Shown: positions 18,665 to 27,079, counted from the stretch's first letter. The stretch is 27,544 nt of DNA from Patescibacteria group bacterium (GCA_030917065.1 JAUPVL010000035.1:1-27544); one strand, 5' to 3'. The notes: generated by a model not told the origin, from the sequence alone. Translations and numbers: made by a program.

Positions 18665-21115
18665 CTAAGAGGTTAGAGTGTATTCTTTGGCTTTTACAAG
18701 ATCGAGCCCTAGTATCTCTGTGCTTTTGTTTTTTGAGCTGGTGATACCAAATAGACTATTGGCTGTTTGCATTGTTTCTTGATTGTGAGTGATAAGAATT
18801 ACCTGAGAATGATTCGCAAGCTCAGCCAATACTTTGGTAAATCGCATAGAGTTTTCATCATCCAGCGCTGCATCTACTTCATCCAAAACAATAAATGGAC
18901 TTGGGTTGTTGGCGATGATAGACGACAACAGTGCAATCGCAGCAAGTGCTTTTTCTCCCCCAGAGAGAGTATTGATATTTCTGCTGCGCTTGCCGGGTGG
19001 ACTTACTTTGATTTCAATACCAAAATCCTCTTCAGAGCTTTCCATTTCCAATGATGCGCTACCTCCTCTGAACAGAGTTTTGAAATATTTATCAAAAGAT
19101 AGGTTAATTTTCTTAAAAGATTTTTCAAACTGCTTCTTCATATCAGCCTGTAAAGAATCTATCAATTTATTTGTATCCTGTACTGCTTTTTGAAGATCCA
19201 ATTGTTGCAATTTCAAAAATTCAATTCTTTTGGTAGATTCTTTGGCCTCATTTATGATATCTGGATCCATTTCTTCTATTGCCCTAAGCTCAACACTTAG
19301 ATCTTCTATTTCATGTAGAGTGTAAGGTTTAACATGTGCGTCCTTATATTGCTTGTAGCTGTCAATCCCCCAGTGTTTTGCTTTGCTATCTATATGGATT
19401 AAATCTAGCTTGCTTTGTTCTAGCTCTTTGTTGAGTTGATTTATTGTTATTTCTAGTCTGGTTTTGGAGCTGGTAAGGTTTTCTATCTCAGAGCTATCTT
19501 TGAGTTTTTGGTCTAGATGTTGGTTAGATTGGTACAGGTCTTTGCGTAACGCTTCTATTTCTGAGTTAAGGATTTTTGATTCTTTTTTGATACTATCTAT
19601 CTTTTCATGTGTATCTTTTATTCTTGAATCAATACTAGATAGTTCTTTGGTCTGCGTATTAAGCTTACTTAGTATTTTTTGCAAACTCTCTTGAGAACTC
19701 TTGTTGGCAGCGAGATCAAGCTCAAGAGATCTAAGTCTGATAATATCTTTGGTCTGTTTCTCTATGATTTCTTCACGCCGAGACATTGCACGACCTATGG
19801 TATTTTGTAATTTGCTAAAGCTAAGAGCCATCTCCGCAGCATCATCTTGCTCAGCCAAATCCAATATTTTAGTGATTTTTAGTATTGTTTCATCTATAGT
19901 TTTTCTTGATTTTGTTTGCCTCAACTGTACTCGAGCTTCCTTTGCTAGACTTGAAGCGTGTAATATATATTCCTTCTTTTGACTCTTGCTGATTTGTAGC
20001 TGTAAAAAATCTAAGTTTTTATTTAGACCAGAAAGCGAGTCAGTGAGCTCATCTATCAAACCTTGTAATTTTTTTATCTCATCGTTGCTGTCCAATATTT
20101 GCTGATTGAGCTTATTGTCAATATCTACTAGTTTTTCCAACTCTTTCTCGATCGAGATTTCTTCTTTTATTTTTGGCTGGATAGAATTCTTGCTTAATGT
20201 TAGCTGATCAAGCTGGTTCTTACTCTCATAAAGCTGCTTGGTCAATTCATCACTTCTGGTTTCTAGTGACTTGAGATTATCAGTTTGACTGTCTTTAGCT
20301 CGGTTTTTAGCTGTTTCATTATTTGAAGTTGTTTTGAGATATTGTAGTTTTTTATTTACAACAACCAACTCCTGCGAGTTTGCCTTGATTTGTTCAACAA
20401 TCTTTTTTTGACTGTCCATGAGATTGTCATGATGCAGTTTGAGATATGATTTTTGAGCTATAGAAAGTTTCTTTTTGATTTCTTCCGATCTAGACTGAGC
20501 TTCTGTTTGTTTTTTTAGTATCGATACAGCTGGGCTCAATTCAGAAATAATTGAGTTGACGCTATCCAGATTGGTTATAGCCGACTTAAGTCTTCTATAG
20601 GCCTCTACGCGCCTTATATCATACTGACGAACCCCACTAGCCTCATCAAAAAGCATTTTTCTTTCTTGACCAGTTGAAGTCAGTATTTTGTCAATCATAC
20701 CTTGAGCTACAACCGTATATGTTTGTGTACCAAATCCGTTTTGGGCAAGCAACTCTTCTACTATAGAATATTTTACTTTTTTGCCGTTTAGTTTCAGTTC
20801 GCTCTCACCAGATCTATACAATTTTCGCGAGATCACTATGTCGTCCGCCTCTTTGTCGTCTTTTAGTGTTATCGTCACTTGAGCCATACTGGCTTGACGG
20901 CTGTTGTTGGTGCCGTGAAATATTACGTCTTCAGATTTTGCTACTCGCAATCTAGAAGGTTTTTGTTCACCCATGACCCACCTAATAGCATCGGCGATAT
21001 TACTCTTGCCAGATCCATTTGGCCCAACAATAGCAGTAATCCCCTGTTTGAAATGAAGGGTATTTTTATTCTCAAATGATTTAAATCCTGCAACCTCTAG
21101 TTTGCCTATGCGCAC
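18665..21115 (-). CDS. smc: Short SMC-family chromosome ATPase without a recognisable hinge
   Basis: The N-terminal half-head has AGFKSFENK, Walker A GPNGSGKS (36-43, numbered from an ATG at 21130) and WVMGEQKPSRLR. The C-terminal half-head has the signature TLSGGEKALA (721-730) and Walker B FIVLDE (746-751), followed by the D-loop and H-loop (ILITHN). These match bacterial SMC and not SbcC or RecN. Total length is about 816 aa against about 1180. The two coiled-coil arms (about 170-385 and 450-680) are short. The apex (about 385-450) has almost no glycine, none of the Gly-rich hinge motifs and no CxxC zinc hook. Start: AGGAG lies 5 bases before GTG at 21115 (MRIGKLEVAGFKSF, the typical SMC beginning), while the ATG at 21130 has no ribosome site. 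It lies near rnc, as usual for smc. Confidence 0.93.
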   Translation of the reverse strand: MRIGKLEVAGFKSFENKNTLHFKQGITAIVGPNGSGKSNIADAIRWVMGEQKPSRLRVAKSEDVIFHGTNNSRQASMAQVTITLKDDKEADDIVISRKLYRSGESELKLNGKKVKYSIVEELLAQNGFGTQTYTVVAQGMIDKILTSTGQERKMLFDEASGVRQYDIRRVEAYRRLKSAITNLDSVNSIISELSPAVSILKKQTEAQSRSEEIKKKLSIAQKSYLKLHHDNLMDSQKKIVEQIKANSQELVVVNKKLQYLKTTSNNETAKNRAKDSQTDNLKSLETRSDELTKQLYESKNQLDQLTLSKNSIQPKIKEEISIEKELEKLVDIDNKLNQQILDSNDEIKKLQGLIDELTDSLSGLNKNLDFLQLQISKSQKKEYILHASSLAKEARVQLRQTKSRKTIDETILKITKILDLAEQDDAAEMALSFSKLQNTIGRAMSRREEIIEKQTKDIIRLRSLELDLAANKSSQESLQKILSKLNTQTKELSSIDSRIKDTHEKIDSIKKESKILNSEIEALRKDLYQSNQHLDQKLKDSSEIENLTSSKTRLEITINQLNKELEQSKLDLIHIDSKAKHWGIDSYKQYKDAHVKPYTLHEIEDLSVELRAIEEMDPDIINEAKESTKRIEFLKLQQLDLQKAVQDTNKLIDSLQADMKKQFEKSFKKINLSFDKYFKTLFRGGSASLEMESSEEDFGIEIKVSPPGKRSRNINTLSGGEKALAAIALLSSIIANNPSPFIVLDEVDAALDDENSMRFTKVLAELANHSQVILITHNQETMQTANSLFGITSSKNKSTEILGLDLVKAKEYTLTS

Positions 21116-21203
21116 CAAGTCTCCTAACATTAGTTGTATATATTGTATCTCACGTAACTTACGTTTAGCAATCAGAGTGAGTAAAACAACCCAAGTAAAT
21201 TTA

Positions 21204-21983
21204 TTATCTTGAGTTGCTACTAAGTAATTCGGATTTTATGATTTGAGCCAAAAGCTCGAGTACGCCAGGGTCATTTACCATGCCGATATGTCCTGCCTTG
21301 AATGCCAACAGCTCAATTTCTTCAGGTATTCTTCCATGCAGGTGATGGTGAATGTCTGGATGCGCAGCTAGATACTTTTTGACGAGTAGTCCCTGTGGAT
21401 GAGCCGAACGGCTAGGTATAACGAACCTGTCGTCGGTTGCAATTACAGAATGTGTAATAGGACCAGTGGTCTGAGTTTCTAGATGCTGTTTGAGCTTTGT
21501 AAGCACAGTGCTATCGCTTGATAGACCGTTCACAATTGGTATATACCTACCAATCAACTTCGAAAGCCGAGATCTGGGTAGCTTAGGCTTGAGCTTGATA
21601 CCGCCTCTAGTCACCTGGTCCAAGGCTTCTATTGCTACTTTTGTAACCATGCTTTGTGGATCTGTCCACACCGTACCTCTGTAGGGTCCAGCTAGCGCCA
21701 CAACAGTCAATACTCTTATCGGATACCTCATCGCAAGAAGACCTGCGATAATAGCGCCTTGCGAATGGCCGACGACTACGTATTGACTACTATCATTCTC
21801 AAAATACGATCTCGCGATATGGTCTGTAGCGCCTTCTATTTCACCCAAGCCAAGCAATCTGATAGATGTGTAGCTTGTGGGTAGTTCTAGCTGCTCTATT
21901 GCGGCAAGTGTTTTGCCGTAATAGGTTCGCTCGCAAATCCAAGGTGCGAGCGTTCCACCGATGACAAGGCATTTGACACTCAT
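21204..21983 (-). CDS. Alpha/beta hydrolase fold protein
   Basis: This protein of about 259 aa has the nucleophile elbow GHSQG, with Ser at 76 counted from a GTG two codons upstream. An Asp in IATDDRFV and a His in KAGHIGMVND complete a plausible triad. The opening strand KCLVIGGTLAPW and the basic insertion KPKLPRSRLSKLIGR are visible, and there is no signal peptide. ATG at 21983 is chosen because AAGGAG lies 5 bases upstream, whereas the in-frame GTG overlaps that site. Lipase, esterase and thioesterase roles are all possible. It interrupts the common rnc-smc neighbourhood and its codon use is more G+C-rich than either flank, hinting at insertion. Confidence 0.85.
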   Translation of the reverse strand: MSVKCLVIGGTLAPWICERTYYGKTLAAIEQLELPTSYTSIRLLGLGEIEGATDHIARSYFENDSSQYVVVGHSQGAIIAGLLAMRYPIRVLTVVALAGPYRGTVWTDPQSMVTKVAIEALDQVTRGGIKLKPKLPRSRLSKLIGRYIPIVNGLSSDSTVLTKLKQHLETQTTGPITHSVIATDDRFVIPSRSAHPQGLLVKKYLAAHPDIHHHLHGRIPEEIELLAFKAGHIGMVNDPGVLELLAQIIKSELLSSNSR

Positions 21984-22081
21984 CGTCACTCCTTAAGACA
22001 GTAGGAACGCAGCACTTTAGGCTGTTACTAACATTTTACTCTATCAGGCGGGCAATTGGTAAATATATAACAGCTATTATT

Positions 22082-22783
22082 TTATTTCTTTTGTGACTTC
22101 TTGAGTTTTTCTAGACCACTAAGTGCTGCTGACTGCTGGGCATTTTGTTTACTATTACCAGATCCTTCCCCAAACTTTGTCTTTCCTAGATACACGCCCA
22201 TGATAAAGGTCTTGTCGTGGTCGGGGCCACTTTCATTCAATACTTTGTATATAGGAGTGATGCCTTTCTTTTCTTGGGCTAGCTCTTGAAAATGACTTTT
22301 AGCATCAATATATGCTCCAGTCTTGATTATTTCCACCAAGTTGGTTACTAGGTTGGTTTCGATAAATTTTTTGGCTGCATCATATCCTTTATCTAAATAT
22401 ATTGCACCTATATTGGCCTCTACTAGATTTGCAAGAAGTGCTTGTCTGGTACGACCCCCGGTCTTTGCTTCTCCTCTACTCATCAACAAAAACTGTCCTA
22501 GATTGAGCTTGTCAGCCAGCTCAGCCAAAGATTCAGTTTTGACGAGGGCAGAACGCCAGGCGGTTAGTTCGCCTTCTGGATTTGGATAGTTTCTATAAAG
22601 ATAGTCTGTCACTACAAGCTCCAGTACTGCGTCACCCAAAAATTCTAGGCGTTCGTTGTGCTCTAATTTTGCCTTTCTGTGCTCATTGATATAGCTTCTA
22701 TGAGTATAGGCAGTTTTTAATAATTCCCTGTTTTCGAACTTGATCTTGAGAATCTCTTCTATTTTTATCTGATCAAAAACCAT
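22082..22783 (-). CDS. rnc: Ribonuclease III
   Basis: This 233-aa enzyme has an endonuclease domain (about 5-150) and a dsRNA-binding domain (about 160-228). The signature HNERLEFLGDAVLE supplies E44 and D51. The second metal-binding segment is LLANLVEANIGAIYLDKG with E122, and the position often Asp is N119, a variant seen elsewhere in the family. It cuts rRNA precursors and other double-stranded RNA. Its ATG directly follows the TAA of the Nudix gene (TAA-ATG), so translation is probably coupled to it. Confidence 0.97.
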   Translation of the reverse strand: MVFDQIKIEEILKIKFENRELLKTAYTHRSYINEHRKAKLEHNERLEFLGDAVLELVVTDYLYRNYPNPEGELTAWRSALVKTESLAELADKLNLGQFLLMSRGEAKTGGRTRQALLANLVEANIGAIYLDKGYDAAKKFIETNLVTNLVEIIKTGAYIDAKSHFQELAQEKKGITPIYKVLNESGPDHDKTFIMGVYLGKTKFGEGSGNSKQNAQQSAALSGLEKLKKSQKK

Positions 22784-23395
22784 TTAAATCTTATACCACT
22801 TCTTAATTCTATTTATTGCTTCACGCAATATCACTTTGGTTGCCTTATACTCTAGGATATCATATGCTTGCTCTGCTTCAAACCACTGAACATCGACTAT
22901 CCAAGGAACATCTTCCTCGGTTTGTAGTTTTTCACTGAGATCTGTTGATTCTATCAAAAATATGAAATTTGTCATAAATATCAATTTTCCATTCAATCTA
23001 TAGAAAAAATGAATCTTATCCAGTTGAGAGATGATTTTTAAACTCTTGAGATTGGTTTCTTCGCTCACTTCTCGTACAGCAGTTTGTTTGGCTGTTTCGC
23101 CTGATTCTATATGCCCCTTTGGAAGGCTCCATCTAGCTTTGAGGTCTTGGAGCAATGCAATCTCAATTGTCTTATCTTCTGTAATTCTAAAAACTATACC
23201 ACCGCTGGTATATTCTCTTACTGCTTTGGCTCGGGGAGGTCTCTGTAATCCGTGCCGTTTTTTCTTGTTGCTTTTCTTACTGGCTGACTTATGAGTCTGA
23301 CTGGGAGGGTTCGGACTTTGGTTTTCCTTTTGACTTTGGTTGGTCGGCTGGAGGTTTTTGTTCAGCTTGTAATTTTTTGTCTTCTTTTGGTTCAT
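22784..23395 (-). CDS. Nudix hydrolase with basic N-terminal extension
   Basis: This protein is about 203 aa from the ATG at 23395. The Nudix box is complete: GHIESGE-x7-REVSEETNL (G-x5-E-x7-R-E-x2-E-E), which binds magnesium and cleaves nucleoside diphosphates linked to X. About the first 70 residues are low-complexity and basic (NQKKTKNYKLNKN, KKSNKKKRHGLQRPPRAKAV), followed by the Nudix domain from REYTSGGIVFRI. No ATG, GTG or TTG exists in frame between nusB's stop codon and the domain, so the gene must begin inside nusB and overlaps it by 107 bases. Substrate candidates are diadenosine polyphosphates, oxidised nucleotides or RNA 5' caps. It abuts rnc without a gap. Confidence 0.88.
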   Translation of the reverse strand: MNQKKTKNYKLNKNLQPTNQSQKENQSPNPPSQTHKSASKKSNKKKRHGLQRPPRAKAVREYTSGGIVFRITEDKTIEIALLQDLKARWSLPKGHIESGETAKQTAVREVSEETNLKSLKIISQLDKIHFFYRLNGKLIFMTNFIFLIESTDLSEKLQTEEDVPWIVDVQWFEAEQAYDILEYKATKVILREAINRIKKWYKI

Positions 23396-23828
23396 AAAAT
23401 TCACTATTTCTATAAATTGTGCCAAGCACACCGTTGATAAACTTGCTAGAGTTTTCTCCGCCAAATGACTTGGCTAGCTCTACTGCTTCGTTGATTGCTA
23501 CTTTGGGAGGTACTTCTTTAGCAAACATTAGCTCATATACAGCCAATCGCAATATAGTTTTATCAACTTTTGCTATTTGTTCTATTGGCCACTCAGGAGC
23601 TGCTGGTGCTATTATGGCATCTATTTTTTTCTGATTTTTGAGTGTGTTTTTGACCAAACCAACTGTAAAATCCGTTTCCTCTAGCGATTCTGCATAAACC
23701 GCCAAATTGCGATCCAATATCTCATTGATATCGGTTTTCAAATCAGCCATTTCTAAGCCGATTCGAAAATCATATTCGTATAGGGTTTGTAATGCAATAA
23801 TACGTGCAAGGTGTCTGTTAGATGCCAT
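23289..23828 (-). CDS. nusB: Transcription antitermination / rRNA factor NusB
   Basis: This protein is 179 aa, with the all-helical NusB core up to about residue 145: ASNRHLARIIALQTLYEYDF, the VGLVKNTLKNQKKIDAII helix, ILRLAVYELMF, and VAINEAVELAKSFGGENSSKFINGVLG. NusB works with NusE/S10 on boxA RNA in rRNA operons. The C-terminal 35 residues are a Lys/Pro/Gln/Ser tail (QKPPADQPKSKGKPKSEPSQ) beyond the usual end. That tail is encoded in the region shared with the Nudix gene. The ATG at 23828 has AGG about 8 bases upstream, and TGA-TATAAC ends 11 bases before the start. Confidence 0.96.
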   Translation of the reverse strand: MASNRHLARIIALQTLYEYDFRIGLEMADLKTDINEILDRNLAVYAESLEETDFTVGLVKNTLKNQKKIDAIIAPAAPEWPIEQIAKVDKTILRLAVYELMFAKEVPPKVAINEAVELAKSFGGENSSKFINGVLGTIYRNSEFYEPKEDKKLQAEQKPPADQPKSKGKPKSEPSQSDS

Positions 23829-23884
23829 AATGATTACCTGTTATATCAATTGTAACGTACTTTTTTAAACTATTGTTGAAATAC

Positions 23885-24055
23885 TTAAATGTTTTTTCTA
23901 ATTCGCGCAATGTTTAGAGAGGCTGCACGATGGAGCCTGCGTGGAAGGTTGAGTTTTGAATTTTTCTCATACATCAACTGGAGTGGTTTGACACTATCGT
24001 GACTTCGTCTTTGGCCACGAGTACTAGATGTACGACGTTTTTTTGGTACTGGCAT
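23885..24055 (-). CDS. rpmF: 50S ribosomal protein L32
   Basis: The start is the ATG at 24055, giving MPVPKKRRTSSTRGQRRS, the classic L32 beginning, with AAGGA 8 bases upstream. The longer in-frame opening at 24133 runs back into the yceD-like gene and is not used. The 56-aa product lacks the CxxC zinc ribbon found in many L32 proteins and ends RRLHRAASLNIARIRKNI, so it is a zinc-free form. It follows the yceD-like gene by 13 bases, the standard pair in bacteria. Confidence 0.95.
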   Translation of the reverse strand: MPVPKKRRTSSTRGQRRSHDSVKPLQLMYEKNSKLNLPRRLHRAASLNIARIRKNI

Positions 24056-24068
24056 AGTTATGTCCTTT

Positions 24069-24461
24069 CTATAGTTTGTTTGATTTGATACCGGTGCATT
24101 TTTCAGAACATATCTGTAATACTGGTAGTTCAAAAAGTATCTCTTGTCTTATGGCTTCTTCGATATCTATATCGTTTTTATCGATTGGCCATTGGTCATC
24201 GACTGGATCGTCACTATATAACGCATGAAAATCAAGCCCGATAGTGGTTTTAAACCTTTTGAGACAACGATTACAGTTCAACAAAATTGCTACATCTCCA
24301 GTAACGTGAGCATCAAATGTTTCGTGACTTACTTTTGTCAACATTACATCAAACGTGACTGGATTTAAAAGCTCTATATCATCCAATTCTGAGATATCTA
24401 ACTTTTGCGGCTTTTGTGACCCGTCACTCAGACGGGAGAGTCCTAGAATGCTAATCGGCAT
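24069..24461 (-). CDS. YceD/DUF177-like protein
   Basis: This 130-aa protein has C63-x2-C66 in LNCNRCLKRFK, the conserved CxRC motif of the YceD/DUF177 family, and C118/C122 near the end in QICSEKCTG, consistent with a metal site. The mid segment DIDIEEAIRQEILFELPV is also typical. Family members (YceD, Duf177A) are linked to 23S rRNA accumulation or processing, and the gene is nearly always next to rpmF, as here. No Shine-Dalgarno precedes the ATG, and TTATAT lies 6 bases upstream, a weak box. Confidence 0.85.
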   Translation of the reverse strand: MPISILGLSRLSDGSQKPQKLDISELDDIELLNPVTFDVMLTKVSHETFDAHVTGDVAILLNCNRCLKRFKTTIGLDFHALYSDDPVDDQWPIDKNDIDIEEAIRQEILFELPVLQICSEKCTGIKSNKL

Positions 24462-24503
24462 TTCACATATAACTTTAGCATATTATCAGCCGAATTACAA
24501 GTA

Positions 24504-26963
24504 CTAGCCGGCTTGCTTTACTACAAAGTTCACAAGTCTATTGGGCACTACGATCGTTTTTATTATCTCTAGGTCTTTGGTGTAGTTATTTTGATTATTT
24601 AGTTCAATGGCTTTTTTCTCTAGCGATTCTTGACTGGCACCGGTTTCTATCACAAATTCACCGCGCAATTTACCATTGACTTGTATCACGATAGTCACTA
24701 CGTCATCTTTTATCATCTGTGGATCGTATTTGGGCCAAGTATCTACGTGGATCGAACTAGTATTGCCGAGTTGCTGCCATAGCTCTTCGGTGATATGTGG
24801 TGCAAATGGAGCTAGTATTTGCAATAGGCTTTCTACTGCAAATTTCCACTCTGGTGATTGTTGTATGCCAAAATCTAATATGTATTTGTTGTATGTATTC
24901 AAAGCTTCCATACAAGCAGCAATTGCCGTATTGTACTTATCACTTTCTATGTCTTGTGTAACCTTCTTGATAGTTTTGTGTGTGGTTTGTAGTACTTTTA
25001 ATCCATCAATCGATTCTGTTTCACCTTTTTTCGTACTCAAATACTCCTGGACAAAAGTCCATACCCTACCCAAAAATCGATGCATAGCCGGTACACCCTT
25101 GATATCCCATAGTACGTCTTGCTCCACTGGTGCAGCGAACATTTCGTATAGTCGCAGGGCATCTGCACCGTACCCGCTCTCTATCACCTCTAGTGGATCC
25201 ATGCCATTACCGAGAGTTTTACTAAACGCTGAGCCGTCGGCGGCTCTGATGAGCCCATTGTATACCATTTTGCCGAAGGGTTCTGGTGTATCTACCAAGC
25301 CAAGCTGATGGAAGAATCGCATGAAGAACCGAGCATAGAGCAAATGAGCAGTTGCATGAGCTCCTCCATTGTAGAAGTCTACTGGAAACCATTTCTTAGC
25401 TACCTCAGGACTCCATGCTTGATTGTCGTCATGTGGATTCAAATAGCGCAAGAAGTACCAGCTTGAACACACATAGCCGTCCATAGTATCCGTCTCACGC
25501 TTGCTCATCTTGCCACACTTAGGACAAGCTACATTGACCCAATCTTCTACCCCAGCAAGTACTGATACATTTCCTCCAGTAGGTTTGTATTCTTCTATTT
25601 CTGGTAATAATACTGGCAAATCACTTTCTGGCACCAAGACAGCACCATCGTCTTCACAGTGAATAATAGGTATGGGTGCACCCCAATATCGTTGTCGGCT
25701 AATCAACCAATCACGCATCTTGTAGTTAGTTTTTTGCTTGCCAATTTTCCTATCTTCTAGCCACTTGGTGATTTTTTCAATGGCTTGTTTTGAATCTAAA
25801 CTGTCAAACTCAGCCGAATTTATAAGCTTGCCTGATCCCATATAAGCTTGTTTACTAGTGTCTCCGCCAGATATTACCTCTACTATCGGTAGATTGTACT
25901 TCTTGGCGAATTCATAATCTCTCTCGTCATGTGCAGGAACTGCCATAATAGCTCCCGTACCGTAGCCCGTCAGTACATAGTCAGCTATCCAGATAGGAAT
26001 CTTTTCATTGTTGAGAGGATTGATAGCATAAGAACCTGTGAATACTCCTGTCTTATACTTGGCCTCTTGACGCTCTACCTCTGTTTTGATAACCGACTTG
26101 ACTACATAATCTTCTACGGTATCTTCTTGATCTTTGGTAGTAATATTTTTTACCAACTCGTGCTCTGGTGCCAACACCAAAAATGTAGCGCCAAATAAAG
26201 TATCTGGTCGAGTAGTAAATACTTCTATATTCTTATCATTGCCATCAACAGCAAATACCACCTCCGCACCAACACTCTTACCAATCCAACTTTTTTGAGA
26301 TGCTTTGACAGATGATGTCCAGTTCAGCCCGTCGGTCGCTTCAAGAATAGCATCGGCATAGTCAGTAATCTTAAAAAACCACTGCTTGAGATTGCGTTTG
26401 CTCACCAGCGGATCATCCGCACCCTCATGACGCCAACATTTGCCATTGATGACTTGCTCATCTGCAAGTACTGTCTTGCACTTGTCGCACCACCATTGAG
26501 CACTTTCTTTTTGATATGCAAATCCGTTTTCAAATAATTTCGCAAATATCCATTGAGTCCATCTGTAATAATTCGGATCTGTAGTGTCTATTTCTTTGGT
26601 CCAGTCCACGCCCCATCCCATAGCCCTATATTGCTGTTGATACTTCTCTATAGCCTTCTGTGTAGACTCTTGCGGTGATACTCCCGTCTTGATGGCATAG
26701 TTCTCAGCTGGCAAACCAAACGAATCCCATCCTACCGGCTGATAAGTAGCAAATCCTTGTTGGCGTTTGAATCTAGTAATAACGTCCGGGATAGTATAGT
26801 TACGTACGTGACCCACATGTATGCCGGCTCCACTAGGATAATTAAACATACCAAAGCCAAAGAACTTTTCTTTCTTACTTTCTAGATCAGCTTTGTATAT
26901 ATTGCTTTCTTCCCATATGGCTTGCCACTTGGGTTCTATTTGTTTTGGATCATATTTATTCAT
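24504..26963 (-). CDS. leuS: Leucyl-tRNA synthetase (variant KMSKS loop)
   Basis: This 819-aa class I synthetase charges tRNA-Leu. The HIGH motif is HVGH (49-52) in YPSGAGIHVGHVRNYT. A zinc-knuckle-like CDKC and a later CPKCGK are visible. The CP1 editing domain is present (VFTTRPDTLFGATF, GTGAIMAVPAHDERDYEF), followed by the catalytic DYNGG-type segment VDFYNGGAHATAHLLYARFF. The KMSKS loop reads AFSKT-LGN (codons at 25229..25215), keeping the second Lys but losing the first Lys and Met. The C-terminal anticodon-binding and tRNA-contact parts are complete. TACAAT ends 6 bases before the ATG and no Shine-Dalgarno is seen, so the mRNA is probably leaderless. Confidence 0.97.
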   Translation of the reverse strand: MNKYDPKQIEPKWQAIWEESNIYKADLESKKEKFFGFGMFNYPSGAGIHVGHVRNYTIPDVITRFKRQQGFATYQPVGWDSFGLPAENYAIKTGVSPQESTQKAIEKYQQQYRAMGWGVDWTKEIDTTDPNYYRWTQWIFAKLFENGFAYQKESAQWWCDKCKTVLADEQVINGKCWRHEGADDPLVSKRNLKQWFFKITDYADAILEATDGLNWTSSVKASQKSWIGKSVGAEVVFAVDGNDKNIEVFTTRPDTLFGATFLVLAPEHELVKNITTKDQEDTVEDYVVKSVIKTEVERQEAKYKTGVFTGSYAINPLNNEKIPIWIADYVLTGYGTGAIMAVPAHDERDYEFAKKYNLPIVEVISGGDTSKQAYMGSGKLINSAEFDSLDSKQAIEKITKWLEDRKIGKQKTNYKMRDWLISRQRYWGAPIPIIHCEDDGAVLVPESDLPVLLPEIEEYKPTGGNVSVLAGVEDWVNVACPKCGKMSKRETDTMDGYVCSSWYFLRYLNPHDDNQAWSPEVAKKWFPVDFYNGGAHATAHLLYARFFMRFFHQLGLVDTPEPFGKMVYNGLIRAADGSAFSKTLGNGMDPLEVIESGYGADALRLYEMFAAPVEQDVLWDIKGVPAMHRFLGRVWTFVQEYLSTKKGETESIDGLKVLQTTHKTIKKVTQDIESDKYNTAIAACMEALNTYNKYILDFGIQQSPEWKFAVESLLQILAPFAPHITEELWQQLGNTSSIHVDTWPKYDPQMIKDDVVTIVIQVNGKLRGEFVIETGASQESLEKKAIELNNQNNYTKDLEIIKTIVVPNRLVNFVVKQAG

Positions 26964-26969
26964 ATCTAT

Positions 26970-26975
26970 ATTGTA
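26970..26975 (-). promoter_or_regulatory. -10 box of leuS (leaderless)
   Basis: TACAAT on the minus strand at 26975..26970, preceded by CGG, ends exactly 6 bases before the ATG at 26963. No convincing -35 is seen. Confidence 0.5.
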
Positions 26976-27017
26976 CCGATTTTTTTTGATTATTGATATC
27001 TATTGGTATTCGAGCGC

Positions 27018-27057
27018 GCCCTAGCCAAGAGTGATGTTCGGCACTCTTGGCTAGGGC
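27018..27057. repeat. Perfect 16-bp inverted repeat
   Basis: GCCCTAGCCAAGAGTG (27018-27033) and its exact complement (27042-27057) flank an 8-base loop. There is no U run on either side, so it is not a standard terminator. It could still stop transcription entering from the right, or be a protein-binding palindrome. It is followed at 27057-27076 by CAGTGCCC-GCAA-GGGAACTG, a hairpin with a GNRA loop. Confidence 0.75.
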
Positions 27058-27079
27058 AGTGCCCGCAAGGGAACTGCTG

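Noticed and set aside
24676..25308. 210-aa plus-strand reading frame
   Set aside because: It is entirely antisense to leuS, which is beyond doubt. The peptide is Ser/Cys-rich, as typical of antisense frames.
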